Positions 1 through 8,354 of a DNA stretch of 48,619 nt are shown piece after piece. The stretch's first letter is position 1, and the number at the start of each line of letters is the position of its first letter. A program made the position numbers and the translations under genes. A model generated the notes under the pieces. It saw nothing but the letters and a program-made list of their open reading frames with translations, did no database searches and had not been told where the DNA came from. The DNA lies in the NCBI GenBank assembly GCA_948874605.1, contig CAQRXS010000002.1:1-48619 (forward strand), in the 5' to 3' direction. The stretch comes from an uncultured Bacilli bacterium (lineage in GTDB: Bacteria; Bacillota_I; Bacilli_A; RF39; UBA660).

Positions 1-84
1 TTCTTTATCATGTTTTAAATATTCCTCAAATAAAACTTCATTAAAACTTGATATTACATTATCGATATCTATTCCTATTCTCAT
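1..84 (-). CDS. HAD-type 5'-nucleotidase-like protein, N-terminal part (runs off the window)
   Basis: Only the first 28 codons are present. The reading starts MRIGIDIDNVISSFNEVLFE. The DxD motif inside 'GIDIDNVI' right at the N-terminus is the nucleophile loop of HAD phosphatases, and the wording is typical of small 5'(3')-deoxyribonucleotidase-like proteins of low-GC Gram-positives. The ATG at 84 is preceded by a good Shine-Dalgarno (GAGGTG). Substrate cannot be told from this fragment. Confidence 0.6.
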   Translation of the reverse strand, partial: MRIGIDIDNVISSFNEVLFEEYLKHDKE

Positions 85-105
85 AAAAGCACCTCATATA
101 TAATT

Positions 106-114
106 ATTATACCA
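106..114 (-). promoter_or_regulatory. Extended -10 promoter for the HAD gene
   Basis: On the minus strand the sequence is TGGTATAAT, a complete extended -10 element, 22 bases upstream of the HAD start codon. No good -35 is visible, as is usual for extended -10 promoters. Confidence 0.5.
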
Positions 115-144
115 TAATTTAATGCTATTTTTAGCTTATTCAGA

Positions 145-230
145 TTTACCTCATTTTGTCTACATTCTAAAACTCTTATATTTACTGGCTTTGCGAAGAT
201 TTTTACTTTTTTTCCAAAAAATGAGGTAAA
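145..230. repeat. Inverted repeat around a 60-bp spacer
   Basis: TTTACCTCATTTT at 145-157 is the exact reverse complement of AAAATGAGGTAAA at 218-230. The half-motif AATGAGGTA occurs once more at 231-239. No gene lies in 115-290. This could be a regulatory operator or a remnant of a recombination site; nothing here decides between them. Confidence 0.35.
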
Positions 231-290
231 AATGAGGTATTTTGGTTAATGTTTTATAAATTTTTTGTACTTTTAAAAATTTTTAACACT

Positions 291-316
291 ATAAAAACCC
301 TTATAAATAAAGGGTT
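291..316 (-). terminator. Rho-independent terminator after secA
   Basis: The stem AACCCTT (296-302) pairs with AAGGGTT (310-316) around a 7-base loop. On the minus strand it is followed by a short U-rich tail. It lies 7 bases beyond the secA stop codon. Confidence 0.7.
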
Positions 317-322
317 CCTAAA

Positions 323-2806
323 CTATTTACCACAACAATTTTTATATTTCTTACCTGAACCACATGGACACGCATCGTTGCGACCAATTTTTTCTTTATT
401 TTTTACAGTACGATTGGTTGTTTCTTCTTTTTCGTTTGTATGACCTTTGATGGTTTGTTCTCTTGTAGTATTTTGTTCAATATTTGCCTTTAATAAAAAT
501 TGGGCGATTGTATCATCAATTCTATTTAATGTTTGTTCAAACATTTCATAACCTTCCATAGTATATGCTTGAAGAGGATTTGTTTGAGCATATTGTCTTA
601 AGAAAATTCCTTCTTTTAATCCTTCCATTGCATTTAAATGTTCTACCCAAACAGAATCAATAATTCTTAGCGATATTGCACGTTCAAATTCTTCAAAATG
701 AGGAGCATCTTTAATTTTTAATTCATAATCTTCATGAATCATGTTTGTTAAATACTCAATCATTTTTCCTTCGTCTAAGTCTTTGATATCTTCTACTTTA
801 AGAACTTCTGTTTTTAAGAAATTTGTATTCATATAATTTACAATTTCTTCTAAATCTTTCTCTGTTAGATATCCTTCTGGGGCAATATGACCAGTTACTA
901 AATCTTCCATTGTATTTCTGAAAGTTTCTTTTATTGAATCGTGAATACTTTCATTATCGATTACATTATTTCTTTGCTCATATATGATTCTTCTTTGTTC
1001 ATTTACTACGTTATCATAATCCAGTAAATTTTTTCTCATGTCAAAGTTGTTTCCTTCGACTTTCTTTTGAGCTGATTCAATTGATTTCGTTAAAGATTTT
1101 GAACGAATTGCTTGATCTCCTACAAGACCTAGGGCTATAACCATATTCTTAACTTTATCTGTTCCGAATCTTCTCATTAAGTCGTCTTCAAAAGATACAA
1201 AGAACTGACTTGCTCCTGGATCTCCTTGACGACCTGCACGTCCACGTAGTTGGTTATCAATACGACGCGATTCATGTCTTTCAGTACCGATTACATATAA
1301 TCCGCCTAATTCACGCACTTCATCTGTTAATTTAATATCGGTTCCACGTCCAGCCATATTTGTTGCAATTGTAATTGAACCTTTTTCACCAGCATGGGCA
1401 ACAATTTCAGCTTCTCTTGCATGATTTTTGGCATTTAACACTTCATGCTTTAGTCCTTCTTTTTTTAATAAAGCAGATAAACGTTCATTATTTTCGACAG
1501 AAATCGTTCCAACTAATATTGGTTGACCATTCTTATGAATTTCTTTGATTGTTTTAACGATTGCTTGATATTTTCCTTCTTCTGTTGAGTATACTAAATC
1601 CGCTAAATCTTGTCTTATTACTGGCTTATTTGTTGGAATTTGAATAACATACATATTATAAATATTTCTGAATTCTTCTTCTTCTGTTTTTGCTGTTCCT
1701 GTCATTCCTGACAATTTATTGTACATTCTAAATAAATTTTGGAATGTAATTGTAGCCATAGTTTGTGTTTCTTCATTAATTTTAACATTTTCTTTGGCTT
1801 CTATTGCTTGGTGAAGGCCTTCACTAAATTGACGACCATGCATTAAACGTCCTGTAAAAGAGTCTACAATGATAATAGAACCATTATCTACAACATAATC
1901 TACATCTTTTTTAAATCCATAATTTGCTTTCAATGCATTATTAATATGGTGAACTAAAGCAGAATTACCAAAGTCATAAAGGTTATCTAGACGAAATATT
2001 TTCTCTAGATGTGCAGCACCTTTCTCTGTTATAGAAACACTTCTTGTTTTGTTGTCTATTGTATAATCTTCTTCTGTTAGTGCTTTTACTGCTTTGTCAG
2101 CATCCATGTAAAGATTTTTTGAATTTTGCTTTCCACCAGAAATTATTAATGGCGTTCTTGCTTCGTCAATTAAAATAGAGTCCACTTCATCCACAATACA
2201 GAAATTTAAAGGTCTTTGAACACGATCTTCTTTTTTTACTACCATGTTATCTCTTAAATAATCAAAGCCAATTTCATTATTTGTAGAATAAAGAATATCA
2301 CAATTATATGCTTCTTGTTTTTCCATTGGTGACATTTCTCTCATGTTTAAGCCTACTGTAAGTCCTAAAAAACGAAAGATGTTCCCCATCCATTCTGAGT
2401 CACGTTTAGCAAGGAATTCGTTTACAGTAATAATGTGAACACCTTTTCCATCTAAAGCATTTAAATATGCTGGCATTGTTTCAGTTAAAGTTTTTCCTTC
2501 TCCTGTACGCATTTCGGCAATATTTCCATAATGAATAGCAAGCCCACCTAAAATTTGTACATAATATGGTTTTTCGCCTAAAACACGACTGTCCACTTCA
2601 CGTACTACCGCAAAAGCATCTACAACTAAATCGTTTAGTGATTCTCCATTTTTAAGACGACTTTTAAATTCTTCTGTTTTATTTTTTAATTCTTCATCAG
2701 TTAATGCTGCCATTTCACTTTCTTTGGCAACAATTTTATTTGCTATGTTTTCAAATCTTTTTAATTCTTTATATTCTGAATCGATTAATTTTCTAAATAT
2801 TCCCAT
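323..2806 (-). CDS. secA: Protein translocase subunit SecA
   Basis: SecA is the ATPase motor that drives unfolded preproteins through SecYEG. The 827-residue length is usual for a Firmicutes SecA. Visible motifs include Walker A 'MRTGEGKTLT' near residue 100, the DEAD-like 'VDEVDSILIDEARTPL' near 205, 'MAGRGTDIKL' and 'QLRGRAGRQGDPG' in the second helicase domain, and a C-terminal zinc-binding SEC-C tail 'CPCGSGKKYKNCC', which binds SecB-like partners or the membrane. The start is supported by a GGAAGG Shine-Dalgarno. It is transcribed alone from its own promoter and ends at a hairpin terminator. Usually prfB follows secA in Bacillus; it does not here. Confidence 0.98.
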   Translation of the reverse strand: MGIFRKLIDSEYKELKRFENIANKIVAKESEMAALTDEELKNKTEEFKSRLKNGESLNDLVVDAFAVVREVDSRVLGEKPYYVQILGGLAIHYGNIAEMRTGEGKTLTETMPAYLNALDGKGVHIITVNEFLAKRDSEWMGNIFRFLGLTVGLNMREMSPMEKQEAYNCDILYSTNNEIGFDYLRDNMVVKKEDRVQRPLNFCIVDEVDSILIDEARTPLIISGGKQNSKNLYMDADKAVKALTEEDYTIDNKTRSVSITEKGAAHLEKIFRLDNLYDFGNSALVHHINNALKANYGFKKDVDYVVDNGSIIIVDSFTGRLMHGRQFSEGLHQAIEAKENVKINEETQTMATITFQNLFRMYNKLSGMTGTAKTEEEEFRNIYNMYVIQIPTNKPVIRQDLADLVYSTEEGKYQAIVKTIKEIHKNGQPILVGTISVENNERLSALLKKEGLKHEVLNAKNHAREAEIVAHAGEKGSITIATNMAGRGTDIKLTDEVRELGGLYVIGTERHESRRIDNQLRGRAGRQGDPGASQFFVSFEDDLMRRFGTDKVKNMVIALGLVGDQAIRSKSLTKSIESAQKKVEGNNFDMRKNLLDYDNVVNEQRRIIYEQRNNVIDNESIHDSIKETFRNTMEDLVTGHIAPEGYLTEKDLEEIVNYMNTNFLKTEVLKVEDIKDLDEGKMIEYLTNMIHEDYELKIKDAPHFEEFERAISLRIIDSVWVEHLNAMEGLKEGIFLRQYAQTNPLQAYTMEGYEMFEQTLNRIDDTIAQFLLKANIEQNTTREQTIKGHTNEKEETTNRTVKNKEKIGRNDACPCGSGKKYKNCCGK

Positions 2807-2830
2807 GTTTTCACAACCTTCCGTGTAATC

Positions 2831-2860
2831 ATTTTATCATATTCTGTGTAAAAAAAGCAA
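2831..2860 (-). promoter_or_regulatory. secA promoter
   Basis: On the minus strand TTGCTT (-35) is followed after 18 bases by TAAAAT (-10), which is also preceded by TG at the extended -10 position. It lies 24 bases upstream of the secA start codon. Confidence 0.65.
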
Positions 2861-2897
2861 AAATATATATCTTTCTTAACTTTCTTTTTTATTGTTT

Positions 2898-4298
2898 TTA
2901 ATTTTTTTCTAATCTTAATGTATTTTCTGTGTGTTGCGGCGACGAATATAAGTCTATTAAATATGCTTTCATTCCTTTTTTCAAACGATAATAATCTTCT
3001 TTTCTATTGCAGAAAGCCATCTTGTAAAAAGTATTTTGAATAGCTTCTTTAGAATTTCCTTTTTCTTGTAAAAGATATTCAAACTCCCTATAGGAATTCA
3101 TACGATCAGCATTTAAACCATTTAACAGTTCATTCCAAAGGCTTTGAAAATATTTTGCATTTTCTGAAGAAGACATTAGAAGTTGTTCTATCATTGCATC
3201 TTTATAGTATTTGTTTCTATTTTCTAGTGATAGATTTAAATTTCCAATTTGATAAGTCTCTTTATAATCTATAGAATTATCATTTTTCAAACTAGTTTCG
3301 CCAAAAAATTTTTCTTTTAAATAACTCACAACAACGTCATTCTCAGGATTACTTTTGTATATATGGTAATAAAGTACATAGTAATTTTTCCAAAAATCTT
3401 CTTTTTCTGGTGTTACCTCTTTATATAATCTATATTCTTTTTTGTATATTTCGTTTAAAAGATTTCTCAACTCGGTTATTTCTAAATGATTTTCAGGATA
3501 TTCTTTTTCTAGTGTTTTCCAAATTTGTTCTGGCTTTTTTTGCACAATACTCTTTATTAATAATTCTTTGTCTATGAGTTCTCCAATTAATTTAATTGCT
3601 GCGCTCATATCTTCATAACCTGTGGAAATGAAAACACTAGAATGAACTTCTGCATAAAATACGTCTTCTATGGATCTATTCGGGTAGCAATCATCGCTAT
3701 GCAACTTCTCATGGAATATAGCTTCATAGTCTTCTATACAATAAATTGTATTTGTTGGGTGATTGTAATATCCAAGTTCCCACATCTTTTCTGATTTTTG
3801 AATAGGCTCTGATAATAATTCAAAATTAACGGTTTTATTAGATTCGAGAATTTTTTTATAATGATCTCTCGTTATAAAATCACTACATGTACTTATATAA
3901 TCTGTATAAGAATTATATAACTCTGTTTTTAATTTTGAGGGAAGATTTGGGTTTTCATTTAACGTCTCATTAATTTTTCTTAAAATTAATTTATCTTTGT
4001 TATCTTTTTCTAAATAATCCCAAACTACATAAGTTGAAAATTCAGGCTCTTTCATTGATTCTCTTAAATAAACAAGCCCCATAAAACAAAAAATAAGGTA
4101 GTAAGAATAACATAGCGAGGTTAGTAAAGAACTATAATCTTTCGATGATTCTTTTTTTATAGGGATTTTTCTGATTATTTTATAATTTTCTTCTCCATTT
4201 GCATCTCTTGTTATTTTGAAAAGATAGACTGTTTGATTTCTTTTATTTTCATACCATATTAATCTTTTATCACTTAAACTTTTTTCCTTTATAATCAT
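2898..4298 (-). CDS. Unrecognised protein with a membrane segment and a HEXXH motif
   Basis: I do not recognise this 466-residue protein. It has one likely transmembrane helix (about residues 57-78, 'YSSLLTSLCYSYYLIF') and then a large, mostly helical, charged region. Residues 196-200 read HEKLH, which fits the HEXXH zinc-metallopeptidase signature. A glutamate at 217 ('AEVHS') is suitably placed to be a third ligand of a gluzincin. The start has a strong GGGGG Shine-Dalgarno. It stands alone between secA and hpf, in an otherwise housekeeping neighbourhood. A short HEXXH can arise by chance, so peptidase function is inference; the topology with the motif after the helix is also undecided. Confidence 0.75.
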   Translation of the reverse strand: MIIKEKSLSDKRLIWYENKRNQTVYLFKITRDANGEENYKIIRKIPIKKESSKDYSSLLTSLCYSYYLIFCFMGLVYLRESMKEPEFSTYVVWDYLEKDNKDKLILRKINETLNENPNLPSKLKTELYNSYTDYISTCSDFITRDHYKKILESNKTVNFELLSEPIQKSEKMWELGYYNHPTNTIYCIEDYEAIFHEKLHSDDCYPNRSIEDVFYAEVHSSVFISTGYEDMSAAIKLIGELIDKELLIKSIVQKKPEQIWKTLEKEYPENHLEITELRNLLNEIYKKEYRLYKEVTPEKEDFWKNYYVLYYHIYKSNPENDVVVSYLKEKFFGETSLKNDNSIDYKETYQIGNLNLSLENRNKYYKDAMIEQLLMSSSENAKYFQSLWNELLNGLNADRMNSYREFEYLLQEKGNSKEAIQNTFYKMAFCNRKEDYYRLKKGMKAYLIDLYSSPQHTENTLRLEKN

Positions 4299-4356
4299 AT
4301 TTAACCCCCATGTTTTTGATAGATATTATAATAAATTATATTTTTATTTTTTTCAA

Positions 4357-4380
4357 GAAAAAAACACCGTTGCAGGTGTT
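4357..4380 (-). terminator. Terminator of hpf
   Basis: AACACC (4363-4368) pairs with GGTGTT (4375-4380). On the minus strand the stem is followed by a run of Ts. The hairpin overlaps the hpf stop codon. Confidence 0.8.
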
Positions 4381-4903
4381 ATTCGGCATCAATAATTCCG
4401 TATTCTCCATCTTTTCTTTTGTAAATGACAGAAATTTTATTTTCTTCTTTTACATTTTTGAAAATAAAGAAGTCATGACTTAATAATTCCATTTGTAGAA
4501 TTGCTTCTTCCTCATCCATTGGTTTTAGTTCTAAAGTTTTTCTTTTTACGATTTGTTGTTCTGTTTCTACTTCGTCTTGTTCTTCTAAGTGCATACGTAC
4601 TATTTCTTTAAATCTTTTACGCATTTTTGTTTTGTTTTTGCGAATTTGTCTTTCTAGTTTATCCATACTAATATCTAAGGCAGATAAAACATCTTCATGA
4701 GAGGTCTCAGCTCTCAAAGAAAACTTAGGAGTTGTTATAGTAATTTCAATGATTTCCTCTTTGTTTCTAGTTCGAACTACAACGTAAGCTTTTAATTCTT
4801 CTGGATGCTCAAAATATTGATTTAACTTATCAAGCTTTGCTTCAATTTGATTTTTAATCCTTTCTGTTACTTCCATTTTATCTCCACGTATTTCTATTCT
4901 CAT
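4379..4903 (-). CDS. hpf: Ribosome hibernation-promoting factor, long form
   Basis: Long HPF dimerises 70S ribosomes into inactive 100S particles in stationary phase. The N-terminal S30AE/YfiA domain covers about residues 1-105 (opening MRIEIRGDKMEVTERIKNQI). The C-terminal dimerisation domain covers about 120-174 ('KPMDEEEAILQMELLSHDFFIFKN...VIYKRKDGEYGII'). At 174 residues it is close to the usual long-form length. The start codon follows GGAAGGTG at good spacing. It forms a single-gene unit closed by a hairpin terminator. Confidence 0.95.
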   Translation of the reverse strand: MRIEIRGDKMEVTERIKNQIEAKLDKLNQYFEHPEELKAYVVVRTRNKEEIIEITITTPKFSLRAETSHEDVLSALDISMDKLERQIRKNKTKMRKRFKEIVRMHLEEQDEVETEQQIVKRKTLELKPMDEEEAILQMELLSHDFFIFKNVKEENKISVIYKRKDGEYGIIDAE

Positions 4904-4942
4904 GATATCACCTTCCTAGTATAAGTATAGCAAATGTTAAAG

Positions 4943-4967
4943 AAAAAAACTACCAAAAGTAGTAGTT
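4943..4967 (-). terminator. Terminator of the cold-shock gene
   Basis: AACTAC (4948-4953) pairs with GTAGTT (4962-4967). The minus-strand reading ends in seven Ts. It lies just beyond the csp stop codon. Confidence 0.75.
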
Positions 4968-4971
4968 CTTC

Positions 4972-5187
4972 TTAGTTTACTGCATATTCAATTTCTTCAA
5001 CATCAACAGCTTGAAGCCCTTTTGCAGTTTCTATTAATTTAAAATCAACTTTATTTCCTTCTTTTAAAGTTTTATATCCATCTTTACGAATAGCTGAATA
5101 ATGAACGAATATATCTTCTAAATCACCATATTCGATAAATCCATAGCCTTTCGTATTGTTGAACCATTTTACTGTTCCGCGTAACAC
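4972..5187 (-). CDS. csp: Cold-shock domain protein
   Basis: This is a small single-domain RNA chaperone. The RNP1-like motif 'KGYGFIEY' and RNP2-like 'DIFVHYSAI' are both present, and '[14 protein letters not shown]' is the standard family opening. I place the start at the GTG at 5187, giving 71 residues ([10 protein letters not shown] after the initiator). That GTG has GGAAGGGAG at correct spacing, and the family begins exactly there. A longer in-frame reading would add 22 residues that do not belong to the fold. The untranslated leader contains a small hairpin (TTGATT/AATCAA), but no classical cold-box is obvious. Confidence 0.93.
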   Translation of the reverse strand: MLRGTVKWFNNTKGYGFIEYGDLEDIFVHYSAIRKDGYKTLKEGNKVDFKLIETAKGLQAVDVEEIEYAVN

Positions 5188-5470
5188 ATTAGTCACTCCC
5201 TTCCAATTACTCTTAATCGTCATGTCATATATATTTGATTGCGCGCTAATCAAGAATACCCTTTAACATGACAGGCAAAATCATATCACTTTTAGAATCC
5301 TCTGAAATGGCTTTTGTCTTAAATGCCCATTTTTATGTCTCAAATCATATTTTCTTAATAGTTATTTTCGTTTTTCAATATTTCGTTCATGATAAGAGAC
5401 ATTTCATCCAAAAAGCAAAAAAACGAAATTTTTTTCTGATAAACTCTAGTCAATGAGGGGAAGTGATTAA

Positions 5471-6076
5471 GTGAAATCTAGTTTTATTTCATGGTCCTTA
5501 GATCTTATTCAAAAGAATAAAGAGATAAGTGAACTAGATGAAAAGAAACTTAGGTATGGATTAGAAGGATTTTATAATGTGGCAACCAAAACTATTGTTT
5601 TTTTACTCCTTGCGATTATCTTTGATGTAGTACCAGAATATCTTGTTTTAACTGTAGTTTATTCTACTTTAAGACTTTATGGCTTTGGCATTCATATGAA
5701 AACAAGTTTACAGTGTTGGATTACATCTTTACCTATGTATATAGGCGGATGCTTACTTGTAAAATATGTGGTTATTCCTAAAAACATTTTAATGTGTATT
5801 TGGATTATAGGATATTTATCTTTTATGTTATTTGCTCCAGCAGATACGCCATCAAGACCATTAATTCGTAAAAATAAGAGAATTCGAGCAAAAATTTTAT
5901 CAATTATTATACTTTCAATTTATTTTGTTGTTTTCCTTAACTCTAATAACCAAATTCTCAATAATCTTATTCTTTACAGTGTTATTATGGAATCATTTGC
6001 GATCAATCCAATCACTTATAAGTTATTTCATACCTCATTTAATAATTACAAGCAGTACCAGGAAAATATGGTTTAA
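5471..6076 (+). CDS. agrB: AgrB-like peptide processing/export protein
   Basis: AgrB is a membrane cysteine endopeptidase that trims the C-terminal tail of the AgrD propeptide and forms the thiolactone or lactone ring. The catalytic pair is visible: His75 in 'GFGIH' and Cys82 in 'SLQCW'. The hallmark 'FAPADTPSRPL' is near residue 125. There are about six hydrophobic segments, and 201 residues is the usual length. The GTG start follows GAGGGG. agrD lies 52 bases downstream on the same strand. In the 240-base leader, TATTTTCGTT and TATTTCGTTC (about 5363-5390) form a loose direct repeat that might be a response-regulator site; this is weak. Confidence 0.92.
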   Translation: MKSSFISWSLDLIQKNKEISELDEKKLRYGLEGFYNVATKTIVFLLLAIIFDVVPEYLVLTVVYSTLRLYGFGIHMKTSLQCWITSLPMYIGGCLLVKYVVIPKNILMCIWIIGYLSFMLFAPADTPSRPLIRKNKRIRAKILSIIILSIYFVVFLNSNNQILNNLILYSVIMESFAINPITYKLFHTSFNNYKQYQENMV

Positions 6077-6128
6077 ATTATTTATATAGATTTAAACAAA
6101 GAAAAGAATAAGGAAAGGGTGAAAATCA

Positions 6129-6242
6129 ATGTTATTAGCAGACATTTTATCAGGAGTTGCAAATTTATTTGCAAAATCAGCTTCATCAGCTTGCGCATGG
6201 TTTTTCTTTGATGAACCTAAAGCTGATTTAGAAATTTTATAA
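6129..6242 (+). CDS. agrD: AgrD-like autoinducing peptide precursor (37 aa)
   Basis: This small gene was found by reading downstream of agrB. The product begins MLLADILSGVANLF (amphipathic leader), followed by AKSASSA, the core CAWFFF, then the acidic tail DEPKADLEIL. This is the AgrD plan: N-terminal helix, a cysteine for ring formation (Cys22), hydrophobic ring residues, and a conserved negatively charged tail opening with DEP that AgrB removes. If cleavage is just before Asp28, the ring is Cys plus five residues (CAWFFF) rather than the common five-membered CxxxF type. Cleavage one residue earlier would restore the standard size. The Shine-Dalgarno is GGAAAGGGTG. Confidence 0.9.
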   Translation: MLLADILSGVANLFAKSASSACAWFFFDEPKADLEIL

Positions 6243-6250
6243 TTTACACA

Positions 6251-6273
6251 AAGTCTCTTAGAGACTTTTTTTT
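6251..6273 (+). terminator. Terminator of agrBD
   Basis: AAGTCTC (6251-6257) pairs perfectly with GAGACTT (6261-6267) around a TTA loop, and is followed by eight Ts. It lies 9 bases after agrD and just before the converging agrC end. Confidence 0.9.
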
Positions 6274-6288
6274 ATGAAAAAAGAAGCT

Positions 6289-7563
6289 TTATTGCTTCCT
6301 TGATTTATCTGTTTTCTTTTTTACTTCTATCAAATTAATAAATAGGTTATTTTTAATACTTGTGGTAATCGTAAGATTTTTTCTGCCGATTAATGAAAAT
6401 AATCCAAATCCATGACCAGTTTCTTTTGATGTATAGTGTACGGTTCCTAATTTATCAAGTTCTATGTGACCTGTAAAGGTATTCATAATTTTGATGATTA
6501 ATTTTTCATCAGTTTCTTTAAATTCTAAATAAATTAATTTTTCTTTACTTTTAATCGAAGCTTCTAAGGCATTATCTAAAGTTACACCTAATGCTTCACA
6601 AAATAAATTATAGCTTCTTGGTCCTACTTCTTCTAAAATATTTTTCTTTATTTTATTAGTAATAGTTATATTCAATTCTTTTTTATGGTAATTGTATAAT
6701 TTTTCAAACACTAACCCATTAATACCTGAAGGCATTTCATTGATATCATGTTTAATATAGAAAGAGGCATTATATTCCTGAATTAGATCATTAATTAATG
6801 CTTGTGCTTCTTTGTTTGAAACTGATTTTACTCCTATTAATTGACTTTCTAAGTTATGTTTTAAAATTCGATATTGAGTAATAATTCTTCGATTTACAAT
6901 ATCATTCTTTTCTAAAATTTCATTTGTTTTTTTGAAGTTTAATATTTGATATTTCATTGAAATAAAAAGAATCGTAATAATTAGAACAGATATTCCTATA
7001 ATTAATAAAGTAATAACTGTAAACTTATTGTTTATATTTTCAGAAGTCATATATCCAATCAATAGATAAGAAATAATAAGCGTGGTAATATGGTTCATTG
7101 TAATCTGTAGTTTTTCCATTTTTAGTTCAATTTTATTAAAAAAATATATTACTGGTTTAATATTTGAAGTAATCAACAAAACAATAGACATAAATGTGGT
7201 ACCTACTGACTTTATTAATAACAAATCTTCCTCACAGTATGTTAAAATTCCCATAATATTTACTGTTACCATAACTACTACATCTAGTAACAAGCTAATA
7301 ATCCATATTATTATACTATAGTTTCTGGCTTTTGTTTTTTCACATCTATAAAGATATTTAAAAAGAGTATAACAATAAATTATTGTAAACACTGCTCCTA
7401 GTACTTGCAAATTAAGTTTATTCATATATGCTTGTAAAGTGCCAGCTAAAAGGAACACTATATAATATCTAGAATCTAATTTTCTTTTATTATTTGTTAA
7501 TTTTTTGAACAGGTATATTAAAGCAATTAGTAATAAAGTAGATGCTATAGAAAATAAAATCAT
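6289..7563 (-). CDS. agrC: AgrC-like sensor histidine kinase
   Basis: This 424-residue protein is the membrane receptor for the agr peptide. The N-terminal half has six to seven hydrophobic helices (about residues 1-205). A dimerisation/phospho-acceptor segment with His236 ('YRILKHNLESQL') and a GHKL ATPase domain follow. The ATPase domain has the N box 'TLDNALEAS' (Asn331) and the G box 'GHGFGLFSL' (383-391), as in HPK10 kinases. It overlaps agrA by ATGA, so the two are translationally coupled. The order is agrA then agrC, reversed from Staphylococcus, and the pair converges on agrBD. Confidence 0.93.
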   Translation of the reverse strand: MILFSIASTLLLIALIYLFKKLTNNKRKLDSRYYIVFLLAGTLQAYMNKLNLQVLGAVFTIIYCYTLFKYLYRCEKTKARNYSIIIWIISLLLDVVVMVTVNIMGILTYCEEDLLLIKSVGTTFMSIVLLITSNIKPVIYFFNKIELKMEKLQITMNHITTLIISYLLIGYMTSENINNKFTVITLLIIGISVLIITILFISMKYQILNFKKTNEILEKNDIVNRRIITQYRILKHNLESQLIGVKSVSNKEAQALINDLIQEYNASFYIKHDINEMPSGINGLVFEKLYNYHKKELNITITNKIKKNILEEVGPRSYNLFCEALGVTLDNALEASIKSKEKLIYLEFKETDEKLIIKIMNTFTGHIELDKLGTVHYTSKETGHGFGLFSLIGRKNLTITTSIKNNLFINLIEVKKKTDKSRKQ

Positions 7564-8270
7564 TTTTCTTCGATTTCCTTTCTATATCTCTTTGAAAGTA
7601 AATCTACTCTTACACCGTTATCTAATATAAAATAACCTTTGGCATAATTTCTTTCTGTCATCCTAAGTCTGTTTGCTATACAACTCCTATGAGTTTGAAC
7701 AAATCTGGAATCAAGAATCTCTAATAACTCAGCTAAGGAATAACTGACTTTAAATTCTACATCTTCTGTATGAATTATAGTTTTTCTTTCTTCTTTATCT
7801 CTTGTAATATATAAAATGTTTTTCATGTATATTTCTAGTTCTACAAATTTACCACTTAATTTTAAAGTTTTTTTATCGAACTTTCGACTGAATATTTTTT
7901 GAATATCTCTTTCTAATCTTTTTTCCATATCATCAAATTTTTCTATAAAATCGAATACTTCTAAAACTTTTCTATGTACTGTTTCAAACATTTTGTCATG
8001 ACATGTTACGAATATGATTTCACTATCCCAATCGTCTTCTCTTATTTTATCTGCTATTTCTATTCCATTCATAGCGGAGTTTTCTAATTCAATATCTAAC
8101 ACATATACTTTTCTGTAAGCTTTGGTGTCCATTTCTTTTTGAAGTTCCTTACAATATTTATTAAAATATACTACATCTATGCTTTGGTCATTTCTTACTG
8201 CTAAGTTTCTTAAAATATTCTTTATACTCTCTTGGACCAACTTTCCATCTTCTACAATTACAAATTTCAT
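7560..8270 (-). CDS. agrA: AgrA-like LytTR response regulator
   Basis: The receiver domain (about residues 1-125) has the acidic pocket E7-D8, phospho-acceptor Asp59 in 'VYVLDIEL', Thr89 in 'FVTCHD' and a conserved lysine near 111. The LytTR DNA-binding domain (about 135-232) contains 'FVQTHRSCIAN', the family hallmark. It is the cognate partner of the kinase encoded directly downstream with a 4-base overlap. In agr systems it activates the agrBD promoter and effector genes; effector targets cannot be seen here. The Shine-Dalgarno is GGAAGAGG. Confidence 0.94.
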   Translation of the reverse strand: MKFVIVEDGKLVQESIKNILRNLAVRNDQSIDVVYFNKYCKELQKEMDTKAYRKVYVLDIELENSAMNGIEIADKIREDDWDSEIIFVTCHDKMFETVHRKVLEVFDFIEKFDDMEKRLERDIQKIFSRKFDKKTLKLSGKFVELEIYMKNILYITRDKEERKTIIHTEDVEFKVSYSLAELLEILDSRFVQTHRSCIANRLRMTERNYAKGYFILDNGVRVDLLSKRYRKEIEEK

Positions 8271-8306
8271 ATAAAATACCTCTTCCTATTCTGTTTACCA
8301 AGAGTA

Positions 8307-8315
8307 ATTATAACA
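8307..8315 (-). promoter_or_regulatory. Extended -10 promoter of agrA-agrC
   Basis: On the minus strand TGTTATAAT is a complete extended -10 element 37 bases upstream of the agrA start. No strong -35 is present, which suits constitutive low-level or activator-assisted transcription. Confidence 0.5.
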
Positions 8316-8325
8316 TTTTTCCCCT

Positions 8326-8354
8326 AAAAAAAGAAATACCTAATTTAGGGTATT
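8326..8354 (-). terminator. Terminator after the 192-aa gene
   Basis: AATACC (8335-8340) pairs with GGTATT (8349-8354), with a further TAA/TTA inside. On the minus strand it is followed by a T-rich stretch. It overlaps the stop codon of the gene ending at 8345. Confidence 0.7.

Noticed and set aside
5268..5456. 62-codon + frame upstream of agrB
   Set aside because: It lacks a ribosome-binding site and overlaps the csp/agr leader region; the hydrophobic appearance comes from T-rich DNA.
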